From: a bacterium HR19
GTDB taxonomy: Bacteria; Calescibacteriota; Calescibacteriia; Calescibacteriales; Calescibacteriaceae
DNA: 64,000 bases
Assembly: GCA_002898315.1 (NCBI GenBank)
Contig: BEHV01000010.1
Coordinates: 16,101 to 80,100 of the forward strand
Direction of reading: 5' to 3'
The notes below the pieces were generated by a model, which ran no database searches, was not told where the DNA came from, and saw only the letters and a list, made by a program, of their open reading frames with translations. Of the stretch, positions 17,673-26,491 are shown piece by piece (the first letter of the stretch is position 1; each line of letters opens with the position of its first letter). The position numbers were made by a program, and so were the translations under genes.

Positions 17673-18017
17673 TCATATATCTTTTAAAACCTCAATTAAA
17701 AAAGCGTTGTTATGTTCAACATCTCTTGCTGAAAAAAGAAAGGTTATTGTTCCATATTGCTTTTCTAATTTTTTGAGATATTTGAGGAGATCTTTTTTCT
17801 CTTCTAATTCTTCTTTATATCTCCTGTTAAATTCTTGCCATCTTTCTTTTTTATGACCAAACCATTTTCTCAATTCATCACTTGGAGCAATATCTTTCAT
17901 CCACAAGTCAATTTTTGCTTTTTGTTTTGAGACACCTCTTGGCCATAAGCGTTCAACTAATATTCTAAAACCATCGTCTTTTTCTGGCTTCTCGTAAATT
18001 CTTTTCAGCTTTATCAT
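17673..18017 (-). CDS. DUF488 family protein (YeaO-like)
   Basis: 114 residues. It shows LKRIYEKPEKDDGFRILVERLWPRGVSKQKA, KDIAPSDELRKWFGHKKERW and a C-terminal TFLFSARDVEHNNAFLI. These are the conserved blocks of DUF488, whose biochemical role is not established. It starts 7 bp after the aldehyde dehydrogenase stop on the same strand, so the two are probably cotranscribed. There is no signal peptide or membrane segment. Confidence 0.88.
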   Translation of the reverse strand: MIKLKRIYEKPEKDDGFRILVERLWPRGVSKQKAKIDLWMKDIAPSDELRKWFGHKKERWQEFNRRYKEELEEKKDLLKYLKKLEKQYGTITFLFSARDVEHNNAFLIEVLKDI

Positions 18018-18024
18018 ATTTGCT

Positions 18025-19401
18025 CTATTGATAGAGGATTGATACAGATTTTATATTTACGAATTCAAGAATTCCATACCTTCCGAGTTCCCGTCCTATT
18101 CCAGATTTTTTAACTCCGCCGAAGGGCAATCTCGGATCGCTCCTCACCATCTGATTTATAAAAACGTTCCCAGCTTCAATGAACTTTGCTATCTCTTTTG
18201 CTCTTTGAATGTTCTTTGTGAATACAGCAGCACCGAGACCGAATTCGGTTTTATTTGCAAGTTCAATTGCTTCTTCTTCTGTTCTGAACTTGAAGATCGG
18301 CATTATCGGAGCAAATGTTTCTTCTTTGAAAACAGGAGAACTCACATCTGCTCCCTCTATTATTGCAGGGGAGAGGAAAAATCCTACATCGGTTATTCTT
18401 CTGCCTCCCTCAACTTTTGCGCCGGATTTCTCTGTTTCTCTCACTATTCGCAGAGCATTTTCAAGAAGGTCCCTTCTTGCTATCGGACCTACATCTACAT
18501 TTTCCATCGGGTTCCCTATTTTTATTTTTCTTATTCTCTCTTTCACTCCTTTTACGAACTCGTTGTATATTTTTTCGTGGACTATAAATCTTTTTGCTGC
18601 TATACAGCTTTGTCCTGAGTTTATTATTCTTGCTCTCACACCTGTTTCTATTGCTTTCTCAATATCTGCATCTTCAAACACAATAAAAGGGTCGCTTCCG
18701 CCGAGTTCAAGAACAATCGGCTTTATGTTTTTGCCTGCTATCTCTCCTACCGCCTCCCCAGCTCTCACACTGCCAGTTAAAGATACCCCATCAACAAAAG
18801 TTATAATATCTTTCACATCTTTTTCCTTCAAGAAGATGCTTATAAGCATTCCATCTTCGTATCTTGAAAATATCTCTTGAATTTTTTTTGAGCATAAAAA
18901 GGTGTTCGGTGCGTGTTTCAGAACAACAACATTCCCAGCAGCTATTGCGGGAATTGCGCATCTTATCACCTGCCAGAAAGGAAAATTCCACGGCATTATA
19001 GCAAGTATTACTCCAAGAGGGTCAAACTCAACATAGCTTTCATCTGCTTCTGTTTTCACATATTCTGGTTCAAGAAATTTTTTTGCGTTTTGTGCGAAAA
19101 AATAGCACGCGGTAGCGCACTTTTCTACTTCACTCTCCGCCTGCGCTATGGGTTTCCCCATCTCATTTGTGATAAGCTCTGCATACTCCCTTTTGTTCTT
19201 CATCAGGTCATCTCCGATCTTTCTTATCACTTCGCATCTTTTCTCTATCGGCTTTTTTCTCCACTCCAGAAATTTCTCTCTCAAAAACTCTATCTTTTTT
19301 ATCGCTTCATCTTTTGTTTCGTATCTATGTTCTGCAATTATTTCTTCTGTTGCCGGATTTTGAGATATAGCTACTTCTGAACCATCTTTACCCGACATCA
19401 T
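18025..19401 (-). CDS. NAD(P)-dependent aldehyde dehydrogenase, succinate-semialdehyde dehydrogenase-like
   Basis: 458 residues of the ALDH superfamily. IMPWNFPFWQ is at 135-143 and VVLKHAPN at 159-165. The general base is E232 in LELGGSDPFIVFEDAD, and the nucleophile is C266 in NSGQSCIAAKR. The C-terminus has PFGGVKKSGIGRELGRYG. The ISQNPATEE start, MPWNFPFWQ and GQSCIAAKRF match the GabD/SSADH group, so the substrate may be succinate semialdehyde, but specificity cannot be fixed by reading. Downstream gene: DUF488. Confidence 0.9.
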   Translation of the reverse strand: MMSGKDGSEVAISQNPATEEIIAEHRYETKDEAIKKIEFLREKFLEWRKKPIEKRCEVIRKIGDDLMKNKREYAELITNEMGKPIAQAESEVEKCATACYFFAQNAKKFLEPEYVKTEADESYVEFDPLGVILAIMPWNFPFWQVIRCAIPAIAAGNVVVLKHAPNTFLCSKKIQEIFSRYEDGMLISIFLKEKDVKDIITFVDGVSLTGSVRAGEAVGEIAGKNIKPIVLELGGSDPFIVFEDADIEKAIETGVRARIINSGQSCIAAKRFIVHEKIYNEFVKGVKERIRKIKIGNPMENVDVGPIARRDLLENALRIVRETEKSGAKVEGGRRITDVGFFLSPAIIEGADVSSPVFKEETFAPIMPIFKFRTEEEAIELANKTEFGLGAAVFTKNIQRAKEIAKFIEAGNVFINQMVRSDPRLPFGGVKKSGIGRELGRYGILEFVNIKSVSILYQ

Positions 19402-19699
19402 ATTCAGTTATTTTAACTGATATTTTCAGATTTTATTTTATAGCACTTTTTTTGATTTAAAGTTGTCTTTGCTTAAATTTGCTTTTACTAACAATTTCAC
19501 AAAATTTTGACTTCGCACGCAAAAAGTATTAATATATATATGAAAAAGCTGGTTTTTCAGAATCTTTCCGGGGTCAAAACCTAATCAAATACGGGGTTCA
19601 AAAATCAAAACGGGGAAAAAAACGAGGTTTGATGTTTTCGGCTTGCTCAAATAACGGGAAAACTACGGGGTGATATTTTATAGGAAAGGAGGTGATGCT
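19402..19699 (+). other. Intergenic region with iteron-like ACGGGG repeats upstream of a membrane-protein gene
   Basis: 298 bp without a gene. The left part (to about 19540) is very AT-rich. From about 19565 the sequence carries repeated CGGGG: 19569-19573, 19592-19596, 19611-19615 and 19666-19670, with weaker CGAGG at 19623 and CGGG at 19655. Two copies sit in a near-repeat, AATCAAATACGGGG and AATCAAAACGGGG. A TATATATATG stretch near 19534-19543 could be a -10 element, placing the repeats in a 5' leader. AAAGGAGGTGAT precedes ATG 19700. I recognise no riboswitch. Confidence 0.5.
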
Positions 19700-20143
19700 A
19701 TGGTGAAAAACAGAACAAAAATAATGTTTGAATCCATAGTGCAGAGCTACGGGCTGATCCCACTTCTTATATCAATAGCGATCTTTGGTTTTATCTTCCC
19801 TTTTGCGGTGTGCGGATTAGGTAAAGTAGGGGAGTTTTTGTTCTTCATAATTTTCGGATACAAAAAAAACTTTGCTGTGGCATGTGAAATGAAAAACTTT
19901 GTTCTGTCTTTAAATCCACTACTTATTGTTCCGTTATCTATGGTGATCGGCTCTTTCTTTTTTGGTTTTCTGGTTATTCTTATAGATTCTATATCTCCGA
20001 GGTTCTTTGAATCAAAAATGCTTGATTCCCTCTACCAAAGATATGTTCTCGCCAAATTACAAGGCAACATGGAGCTTGCAAAAAAGATACACAGAAAAAT
20101 AAGCGAGATTTATTTCTATATGGCTACGAATAAAGTGAGATGA
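19700..20143 (+). CDS. Small integral membrane protein, unknown function
   Basis: 147 residues. ATG 19700 is chosen because a near-perfect Shine-Dalgarno (AAAGGAGGTGAT) lies 6-8 nt upstream; the frame is open 10 codons further. Two to three hydrophobic spans are visible: about residues 18-42 (LIPLLISIAIFGFIFPFAV), a short hydrophobic stretch around 44-53, and about 77-98 (LIVPLSMVIGSFFFGFLVILI). The C-terminus (LYQRYVLAKLQGNMELAKKIHRKI) is a charged, probably cytoplasmic helix. I recognise no family. The gene stands alone between the aldehyde dehydrogenase and citramalate synthase genes. Confidence 0.7.
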   Translation: MVKNRTKIMFESIVQSYGLIPLLISIAIFGFIFPFAVCGLGKVGEFLFFIIFGYKKNFAVACEMKNFVLSLNPLLIVPLSMVIGSFFFGFLVILIDSISPRFFESKMLDSLYQRYVLAKLQGNMELAKKIHRKISEIYFYMATNKVR

Positions 20144-20288
20144 ACATGTTAGATATGCTCAAATCAGTCCAGTGTTGATTGAAAAATCTGAATGAATGAG
20201 GGAGGAATCAGAGGGATAACTATTATTTTACGGTTTTGAATTCTGAAAAAACGCTCAAATTCTATCCTTACGGTTAAAATAAAATTTT

Positions 20289-21923
20289 ATGGAAAAAAAA
20301 TCAAGCCCAGAAGATAAAAAGGGTGGTGAGAGAAGAAAAATTTTCATTTATGATACGACGCTGAGAGATGGCTCACAGGGTCTCGGTTACTCATGGACGC
20401 TTGAAGATAAATTGAAAATAGCAAAGGTTCTTGACGATTTTGGGGTTGACTATATTGAAGGGGGCTGGCCGGGGTCTAATCCAAAAGATGAAGAGTTCTT
20501 CAAACTGATGCGCGGGGAGAGTTTGAAAAAAGCGAAGCTTGTTGCCTTCGGCTCAACTTGTAGGCAGGGAAAAAAAGCAGAAAACGATGAGCAACTCAGA
20601 AAGCTCGTTTCCGCTGATACCCCAACTATAACCATATACGGAAAATCATGGACCCTACATGTTGAAAAAGTTCTCAGAACAACTCTTGAAGAAAATCTGA
20701 GAATGATAAAGGAATCTGTAAAGTTTTTGAAAAATGAGGGAAGAGAAGTTATATTTGATGCTGAACATTTTTTTGACGGCTTCAGATACGATAAAACCTA
20801 TGCAGTAAAATGTATTGAGAGCGCTATTGAAGGTGGAGCTGATTGGGTTGTTCTGTGTGATACCAACGGTGGTTCTCTCCCGTGGTTTGTAAGACAGACA
20901 GTTGAGGAGATTATCAGTCTTTTCCCCGAAACCAAATTCGGAATTCATGTACACAACGACCTTGACCTTGCTGTTATAAACTCTATTGAAGCTGTAAGGG
21001 CAGGAGTTGCACAAGTTCAAGGCACAATAAACGGACTCGGAGAAAGATGTGGGAATGCAAATTTGACATCAATAATTCCTATCTTGAAGTTCAAGATGGG
21101 ATTTGATATATCTCCGGATGTTTCAAAACTGAAAGAGGTATCAGATTTCATATGGGAGCTATCAAATGTCTCTCCTCCGAAAAATCAGCCATTTGTTGGA
21201 GAGTCAGCTTTTGCTCATAAAGGGGGCGTTCATATAGACGCTGTTTCAAAAGAGATTTCTTCTTATGAGCATATGAATCCGGAACTTGTTGGGAATAAGA
21301 GAAAGATTTTAGTTTCAGACCTTGCTGGAAAAACCGCCATAAAACTCAAACTTCAAGAGCTTGGTTTTGAACCAGATGATAAGGTTGCTAAAAAGATCCT
21401 TGAAAAGATAAAGCATCTTGAGAAGGAGGGATATGATTTTGAAATGGCTGATGCTTCTTTATATATCCTTATTCTTGAGGAGCTCGGAAAAAAACCGAAA
21501 TTTTTTGATTTTGAAAGCTTCACCGTCCTTATATACAGATCAGAAAACGAAGAAGGAAAAGAGTCGGGAAGCGATATACATTGTCAAGCAACGGTTAGAT
21601 TATCGGTAGACGGTATAAGAGAACACACTGCATCTGACGGAAATGGTCCTGTGAACGCTCTTGATAAAGCTCTGCGAAAAGCACTTGAAAAGTTCTTCCC
21701 GGAAATAAAAGAGATAGAGCTTACAGATTTCAGAGTAAGAGTTGTATCTGGAAGTCAAGGCACCGGAGCAAAAGTGAGGGTCTTTATAGAGTCAAGCGAT
21801 AAGAGAAGAAGATGGGGAACAGTAGGTGTTTCAGAGAACATAATTCAGGCATCATGGAAAGCTCTTATGGACTCAATAGAGTATAAGCTCATTCTTGAAA
21901 GAACAAATATACTGAGAAAGTGA
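20289..21923 (+). CDS. cimA: (R)-citramalate synthase
   Basis: 544 residues. The N-terminal HMGL-like TIM barrel starts with IYDTTLRDGSQGLGYSWTLE, and the metal/substrate motifs GIHVHNDLDLAV, GTINGLGERCGNANL and GESAFAHKGGVHIDAV follow. The C-terminal third is a LeuA-type dimer/regulatory domain (ALRKALEKFFPEIKEIEL, DFRVRV, GTGAKVRV). The length and DGSQG form fit the CimA group, which condenses pyruvate and acetyl-CoA to citramalate on the threonine-independent route to isoleucine. The leu/ilv genes needed afterwards are not in the window. Standalone transcription is likely, with a 145-bp upstream gap in which I see no known element. Confidence 0.9.
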   Translation: MEKKSSPEDKKGGERRKIFIYDTTLRDGSQGLGYSWTLEDKLKIAKVLDDFGVDYIEGGWPGSNPKDEEFFKLMRGESLKKAKLVAFGSTCRQGKKAENDEQLRKLVSADTPTITIYGKSWTLHVEKVLRTTLEENLRMIKESVKFLKNEGREVIFDAEHFFDGFRYDKTYAVKCIESAIEGGADWVVLCDTNGGSLPWFVRQTVEEIISLFPETKFGIHVHNDLDLAVINSIEAVRAGVAQVQGTINGLGERCGNANLTSIIPILKFKMGFDISPDVSKLKEVSDFIWELSNVSPPKNQPFVGESAFAHKGGVHIDAVSKEISSYEHMNPELVGNKRKILVSDLAGKTAIKLKLQELGFEPDDKVAKKILEKIKHLEKEGYDFEMADASLYILILEELGKKPKFFDFESFTVLIYRSENEEGKESGSDIHCQATVRLSVDGIREHTASDGNGPVNALDKALRKALEKFFPEIKEIELTDFRVRVVSGSQGTGAKVRVFIESSDKRRRWGTVGVSENIIQASWKALMDSIEYKLILERTNILRK

Positions 21924-21953
21924 GAAGATTAATTTCTCCGATAGCGGAAATTT

Positions 21954-23222
21954 TCAATGGCTTCCCTTTTTTATTATGTTTTTCTTTATCGTTGCAAATA
22001 CGGGGTACAAATAAAATGTTCCTGTTATCACGAGAGGTTCTTTTTCAGAGACAGCAGTAGCAAAATCAACTATCTCTTCATACGGTATTTTGTGAGCGTT
22101 AATTCCTTTTGATTTTGCAAACTGGTATATTTTATCTTCTTCTTCCCATTCTTCGTCTGGGTAGCGAGTGATATAGAGATTTTTGATTTTTGGTGAGAGT
22201 ATATCTAAAAATTTTTCCCATTTCTTGTTTTTTTTGAATGAAACAAGGAAGTTGAACTTTTCATCTGGCAGAGATAAAAGTAAGCATTTTGCCGAAATAG
22301 GGTTATGACCTCCATCGTATATGATGTTTTGAAAAACTTCAAACCTTCCTTTGATTCTTCTTATATCGTATGAGAAAGTTCTTTTTTCTTTTCCGAAGAA
22401 GTTTTTGAGGACGAAGAAAGAGGTGAACGAAGATAAAACGGCGTTTTCAACAAAAGGTCTGACGCCAAAAAAATCAGTTAAAATCTCTCCATACTTCCTT
22501 TCCCTTATTTTTATTGAAATCTTCTCGTAGAAGTGATATTTTTTTATTTTGTCGAGCGAGAATGAGAAATCGTTTATTATTTCTCCTTTTGATACAGAGC
22601 TTATTGCTGAAAACTGCTCTTCGCCTTCTTTGTGTATTGTTATGCGCGTTGATTCTGGGGGTACGCAAAGAGCTTTTTCAAGTGCGATTGAGAAAAGTGA
22701 GTTCCCGAGAAGATCTTCGTGGTCAAAGTCAATCCTTGATATTACCGCAAGGGGGGAGCGAGCGAGAGAAACCGCATCAAGCCTTCCTCCAAGACCTATC
22801 TCAAGACAAGCGAAATCTACTCTCTTTTCAGCAAAATACAAAAAAGCTAACGCAGTAGCATGCTCAAAATATGTGAGTTCAACACCTAACTTTTTTTCCG
22901 CTTCTGATACAAGATAAGAAAAATCATATAAATCTTCATCTGAAATCTCTTCCTCTTTCATATCAGAAACAATTTTTATCCTTTCTGAGAACCTTTCAAG
23001 GTGTGGGGAAGTGTAAAGTCCGACTTTCAGAAAACGAGAAAGCTCAAACGCAATTTGGGTTGTGATCTGACCTTTGCCCACTGTTCCGGCAATCGTGAGA
23101 GATAAGAACCTTTTTTGAGGATTCCCAAAATATGAGAGAATCTTTTCCAGCCTTTCAAGTCCCAAAATTATTTTTCCTTCTTTTTTCAGGAAAATAGGTG
23201 GAACTATTTGGTTGGCAGTCAT
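21954..23222 (-). CDS. folC: Folylpolyglutamate/dihydrofolate synthase
   Basis: 422 residues of the Mur-ligase-like FolC family, which adds glutamate to folates (and may make dihydrofolate). YFGNPQKRFLSLTIAGTVGKG leads into the P-loop. The loop reads GTVGKGQ (46-52) where most relatives have GTNGKGS, so Asn and Ser are replaced. YTSPHLERFSERIKI, CLEIGLGGRLDAVS (LGGRLDATN in most relatives), SRIDFDHEDLLGNSL and the C-terminal YDGGHNPISA are present. The changes are mild and the enzyme is probably active. It converges with cimA and is followed by cheY. Confidence 0.9.
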   Translation of the reverse strand: MTANQIVPPIFLKKEGKIILGLERLEKILSYFGNPQKRFLSLTIAGTVGKGQITTQIAFELSRFLKVGLYTSPHLERFSERIKIVSDMKEEEISDEDLYDFSYLVSEAEKKLGVELTYFEHATALAFLYFAEKRVDFACLEIGLGGRLDAVSLARSPLAVISRIDFDHEDLLGNSLFSIALEKALCVPPESTRITIHKEGEEQFSAISSVSKGEIINDFSFSLDKIKKYHFYEKISIKIRERKYGEILTDFFGVRPFVENAVLSSFTSFFVLKNFFGKEKRTFSYDIRRIKGRFEVFQNIIYDGGHNPISAKCLLLSLPDEKFNFLVSFKKNKKWEKFLDILSPKIKNLYITRYPDEEWEEEDKIYQFAKSKGINAHKIPYEEIVDFATAVSEKEPLVITGTFYLYPVFATIKKNIIKKGSH

Positions 23223-23290
23223 ACCTGAAATATTTTAGATGTGGAATTTTATAAAATTGCCGGATCAGGAAAGATTGATGAGATGTTTTG

Positions 23291-23686
23291 CTATTCAGAT
23301 TTTTCTTTCCATGATTCTGCGAGTTTATCTTTAAGTGTGCCGGGTTTGAATGGTTTTACTATGTAATTTGTAACTCCTTCTTGTATTGCAGCTATGACTT
23401 TATCTTTTTCTGCCTCTGCGGTTACCATTATGACCGGGGTATCTTTATAAGCTGGTATTTTTCTTAACTCACGCAGAACATCTATTCCCTGCATAATGGG
23501 CATATTCCAATCTAAAAACACTATGTCAAATTTTTCTGCTTTCAGCTTTTCAAGAGCTTGAATCCCGTTTTCTGCATCTTTCACATTTGTGTATCCAAGC
23601 TTAGATAGTATGTCTTTTATTATGTTTCTTATCATGGGTTGGTCATCTACCACGAGTATTTTTACATCCTTTGGAGGCAGAGGCAT
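23291..23686 (-). CDS. Single-domain response regulator (CheY-like)
   Basis: 131 residues, one receiver domain and no output domain. The acidic pocket is D14-D15, the phospho-acceptor is D59 (VFLDWNMP), the switch residue is T89 (MVTAEAEKD), and the lysine is K111 (VKPFKPGTL). This resembles CheY, which passes signals to the flagellar motor. FlhF at 41 kb hints that the cell may be motile. No histidine kinase or chemotaxis gene is adjacent, so the input is unknown. Confidence 0.93.
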   Translation of the reverse strand: MPLPPKDVKILVVDDQPMIRNIIKDILSKLGYTNVKDAENGIQALEKLKAEKFDIVFLDWNMPIMQGIDVLRELRKIPAYKDTPVIMVTAEAEKDKVIAAIQEGVTNYIVKPFKPGTLKDKLAESWKEKSE

Positions 23687-23840
23687 ACCTTATATAAATT
23701 TTACTTTTTTCGGATTTATTTTGACTTTTCTTGATTTATTTTCTTGTGTAGGGAGTATAAAGTTCGTTTAAGTTTGCTAAAAATCGGGTGAAAATTGGGT
23801 AAAAATTCAAGAAAATTTTGTAGAATAAATTAATTTATTT

Positions 23841-23857
23841 AATAGTTAGAATAGTTA
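23841..23857 (+). promoter_or_regulatory. Direct repeat upstream of the MarR-type gene, possible operator
   Basis: The 8-mer AATAGTTA occurs twice, at 23841-23848 and 23850-23857, separated by one base and 26 bp before the MarR start codon. MarR-type regulators commonly repress their own promoters by binding short symmetric or repeated AT-rich sites there. The position fits, but the surrounding sequence is so AT-rich that chance repeats are possible. Confidence 0.3.
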
Positions 23858-23882
23858 AATTTGTTAAAAGCTAATTTTTGCT

Positions 23883-24593
23883 ATGAGTGAAGAGAAAGTT
23901 CAAGTAAGGACGGGTGTTGATGAGAATCCTTTTAATCCCATTTTATATGAATATGAAGCTGAGAGCAAGATAATAACGCTTATAGATAAGATATCAAAGA
24001 TAATGAAGGCAAAACTATGGGAAAAGGCGAAAAAATACGGTATAACCGAAACTCAGGGGCAGATTATCCTTCACCTTCTTTTCTCACCCGAGGGAAGAAA
24101 AAACATAAGTTTCATTGCTGAGGAGCTCGGCGTATCAAAACCTACAATATCAAGAGCAGTTGATAACCTGATTGAAAAAGGTTTAGTAGAAAAGTCGGTG
24201 AATCCCTCAAACAGAAGGTCTCATATACTCTCTCTAACCCCAAAGGGAGTTGAAATGTCCATAGAGATTTCAGGATATGCAAAAGATATAAGAAAAGCCA
24301 TAGGGAAAATTGAAAAGGAAAAAAAGAACGAGATATTGCTTTCTTTGCTTCTTATCATATCAAAGATGGTAGAAAATAATTTAGCAAAGCCAATTGCTTC
24401 GTGTATTTTCTGCACCTTTATGGCAGAAGCAAAAGATGGTTCTATGTTCTGCTCAAAACTTAACACATTTATAAAGCCAGAAATAATAAAAATAGATTGC
24501 TCATACTTTGAAAGTAAAATTCCCAAGCAGGAGAAAGAGAGAAAAAAGAGAAAATCAAAAGCCGAAAGAAAAAGTCAGGTTAGCTACTCGTAA
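23883..24593 (+). CDS. MarR-family transcriptional regulator with C-terminal cysteine cluster
   Basis: 236 residues; typical MarR proteins have 140-160. The winged helix lies at about 50-125 (ITETQGQIILHLLF, LGVSKPTISRAVDNLIEKGLVEK, and the wing NPSNRRSHILSLTPKG). Beyond the dimer helix it continues into a segment with four cysteines: C174, C177, C190 and C206 (CIFC, MFCSK, IDCSYF). The pattern C-x2-C-x12-C-x15-C could hold zinc or an iron-sulfur cluster and make the repressor redox- or metal-responsive; that is inference. It ends in a basic tail (KERKKRKSKAERK). Converges with ispG. Confidence 0.85.
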   Translation: MSEEKVQVRTGVDENPFNPILYEYEAESKIITLIDKISKIMKAKLWEKAKKYGITETQGQIILHLLFSPEGRKNISFIAEELGVSKPTISRAVDNLIEKGLVEKSVNPSNRRSHILSLTPKGVEMSIEISGYAKDIRKAIGKIEKEKKNEILLSLLLIISKMVENNLAKPIASCIFCTFMAEAKDGSMFCSKLNTFIKPEIIKIDCSYFESKIPKQEKERKKRKSKAERKSQVSYS

Positions 24594-24607
24594 AATCGTA
24601 AAATTTA

Positions 24608-25765
24608 TCATTTTCTTTGAGAAAGTATAAGCTCTTTGAGTTTTTGAATTATCTCTTTTGTATCTTTTCCAGATTTGATCACGGGTTTCCCATCTACATA
24701 GAAAACCGCGGAAGTTCCTCCTCCTACGACTCCGAAATCTGCTATGTATGATTCTCCTGGTCCATTTACAACACATCCCATAACCGCAACTGAACTTTTT
24801 ATCTTAGACATGATGAGTTCTTTTTCTATCTCTTCTGCTATTGCTATTACATCTATTTGAGTTCTGGCACATGTTGGACAGGCTACGACTTTACCTTCTT
24901 CTTCTCTTATTCCGAGCGACTCTAATATTCTTTTTCCGACTATGACTTCATCAACAGCGGGAGCTGCGAGGGAGACCCGTATGGTATCTCCAACTCCGAG
25001 CCAGAGGAGAATTCCGAGCGCAACTGCGGACCTTGCTGTTCCGGAAAGGCGGGTCCCCGCCTCGGTGACTCCAACATGCAGAGGGTAATCGCTAACCTGT
25101 GAAAAAAGAAGGTAAGCTTTTATGGTATCGTATGGCGAAGAAGATTTGAGCGAAACCTTCATATTGTAGTATCCCATTTTTTCTATCAATTTGACATTAA
25201 AAAGAGCACTCTCGCATAGGGCTTCTGGGGTTGGCTTACCATACCTTTGCAATATTGGTTTTTCAAGTGAGCCAGCATTAACTCCCACACGAATAGGTAT
25301 ATTTTTTTCTTTTGCAAGTTCAACTATTTTTTCAAGATGCTCGAGCCCAGAAACCTTTATGTTTCCCGGATTTATCCTTATGCAATCTGCAAGTCCATCT
25401 TGAAGAACCAAAATGGCTGGGCGAGGACCAAAATGTATATCTGCTACAATAGGAATATTTACCTTATCTCTTACCTTCGCAAGTGATATAACAGATTTCT
25501 CATCAGGAACAGATATTCTGACTATGTCTGCTCCTACATCTTCTATTTCTTTAAGTTCTTTCAAAAGTGCTTCTACATCTTCTGTTGGAGTTTTTGTCAT
25601 GGTCTGAACAGATATTGGAGCATCACCTCCTACATATACATTTCCGACCTTTATTTTTTTCGTTTTTCTGCGTCTTAGCGGACTGAAATACTCGGGCAAA
25701 GATTTGCCATTTTTCAGTTCTTCTATTTTTTCATGGACTTCTTCAAATATTTCTTTTTCGTTCAT
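24608..25765 (-). CDS. ispG: 4-hydroxy-3-methylbut-2-enyl diphosphate synthase
   Basis: 385 residues, the bacterial two-domain form. It makes HMBPP from MEcPP in the MEP isoprenoid pathway. The TIM barrel starts at VGNVYVGGDAPISVQTMT. The [4Fe-4S] cysteines are C296, C299 (CPTCART) and C331 (MGCVVNGPGE). RVGVNAGSLEK and VGVTEAGT are intact. No other isoprenoid gene is close. Upstream on the same strand, with an 82-bp gap, lies rplE. Confidence 0.95.
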   Translation of the reverse strand: MNEKEIFEEVHEKIEELKNGKSLPEYFSPLRRRKTKKIKVGNVYVGGDAPISVQTMTKTPTEDVEALLKELKEIEDVGADIVRISVPDEKSVISLAKVRDKVNIPIVADIHFGPRPAILVLQDGLADCIRINPGNIKVSGLEHLEKIVELAKEKNIPIRVGVNAGSLEKPILQRYGKPTPEALCESALFNVKLIEKMGYYNMKVSLKSSSPYDTIKAYLLFSQVSDYPLHVGVTEAGTRLSGTARSAVALGILLWLGVGDTIRVSLAAPAVDEVIVGKRILESLGIREEEGKVVACPTCARTQIDVIAIAEEIEKELIMSKIKSSVAVMGCVVNGPGESYIADFGVVGGGTSAVFYVDGKPVIKSGKDTKEIIQKLKELILSQRK

Positions 25766-25847
25766 CTCGGCTGTATCTATTAAAATGTTATCATAAAAAA
25801 GCGAGAACTGAAATTTGTAAGAAAAGTTGTATCTTTGGCTTTTGAGC

Positions 25848-26444
25848 TTAATCTCTAAAAGGCATACCCATAAGTTTCAGAAGTTCTTTTGCTTCTTGGT
25901 CATTATTGGCTGTTGTAACTATTGTTATATTCATACCTTTTACGTACTTTATTTTGGCGTAGGGGACTTCCGGGAAAATTGTGTGTTCCCTTATTCCTAT
26001 GTTGTAGTTTCCTCTCCCATCAAACCCACTTGAGTAGAAACCTTTGAAATCTTTTGCACGTGGCATAGCTACATTTATCAGACGGTCAAAAAAATCATAC
26101 ATCATATTATTTCGCAGTGTTACCACAAGACCTGAAACATCTCCTTTTTTGAGTTGAAACCCAGCTATTGACTTTCTCGCTCTTTTTATGGCGGGCTTTT
26201 GACCTGTTATAAGAGCAAGGTCTTGTATTGCCTCATCTATGTAGCCCGACTCGTTTCTCCATTTTCCAACTCCCATATTCACAACTATTTTGTAAATTCT
26301 CGGAACTTGTAGCGGATTTTCATACTTGAAAATCTCCATCATTTTTGGGACCACAAATTCAAAGTAGTGTTTTTTTAATCTCGGAATATATCTTCCGTTT
26401 TCGGCTTCTTTTTTCCCATGCGATAGTTCCATTTTCTCGTTCAT
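25848..26444 (-). CDS. rplE: Ribosomal protein L5
   Basis: 198 residues, slightly longer than the usual 179 because of an N-terminal extension (about MNEKMELSHGKKEAENGRYIP). It contains VPRIYKIVVNMGVGKW, ITGQKPAIKRARKSIAGFQL and FPEVPYAKIKYVKGMNITIVTTA. It binds 5S rRNA in the central protuberance. Last of the ribosomal run: the S14, S8, L6, L18 and S5 genes that usually follow are absent, and ispG comes next. Confidence 0.95.
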   Translation of the reverse strand: MNEKMELSHGKKEAENGRYIPRLKKHYFEFVVPKMMEIFKYENPLQVPRIYKIVVNMGVGKWRNESGYIDEAIQDLALITGQKPAIKRARKSIAGFQLKKGDVSGLVVTLRNNMMYDFFDRLINVAMPRAKDFKGFYSSGFDGRGNYNIGIREHTIFPEVPYAKIKYVKGMNITIVTTANNDQEAKELLKLMGMPFRD

Positions 26445-26491
26445 TATATTTTACCTCCACGGGTTTTTCAAATTAATTTCATTTTCATCTT

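Noticed and set aside
18205-18880. Long plus-strand frames (137 and 223 codons)
   Set aside because: Antisense to the aldehyde dehydrogenase gene, whose catalytic motifs are in this stretch.
19569-19670. G-quadruplex from the four GGGG tracts
   Set aside because: Loops of 15-70 nt make a stable quadruplex unlikely.
22514-22917. Two overlapping plus-strand frames over 110 codons
   Set aside because: Antisense to folC, whose conserved motifs cover this region.
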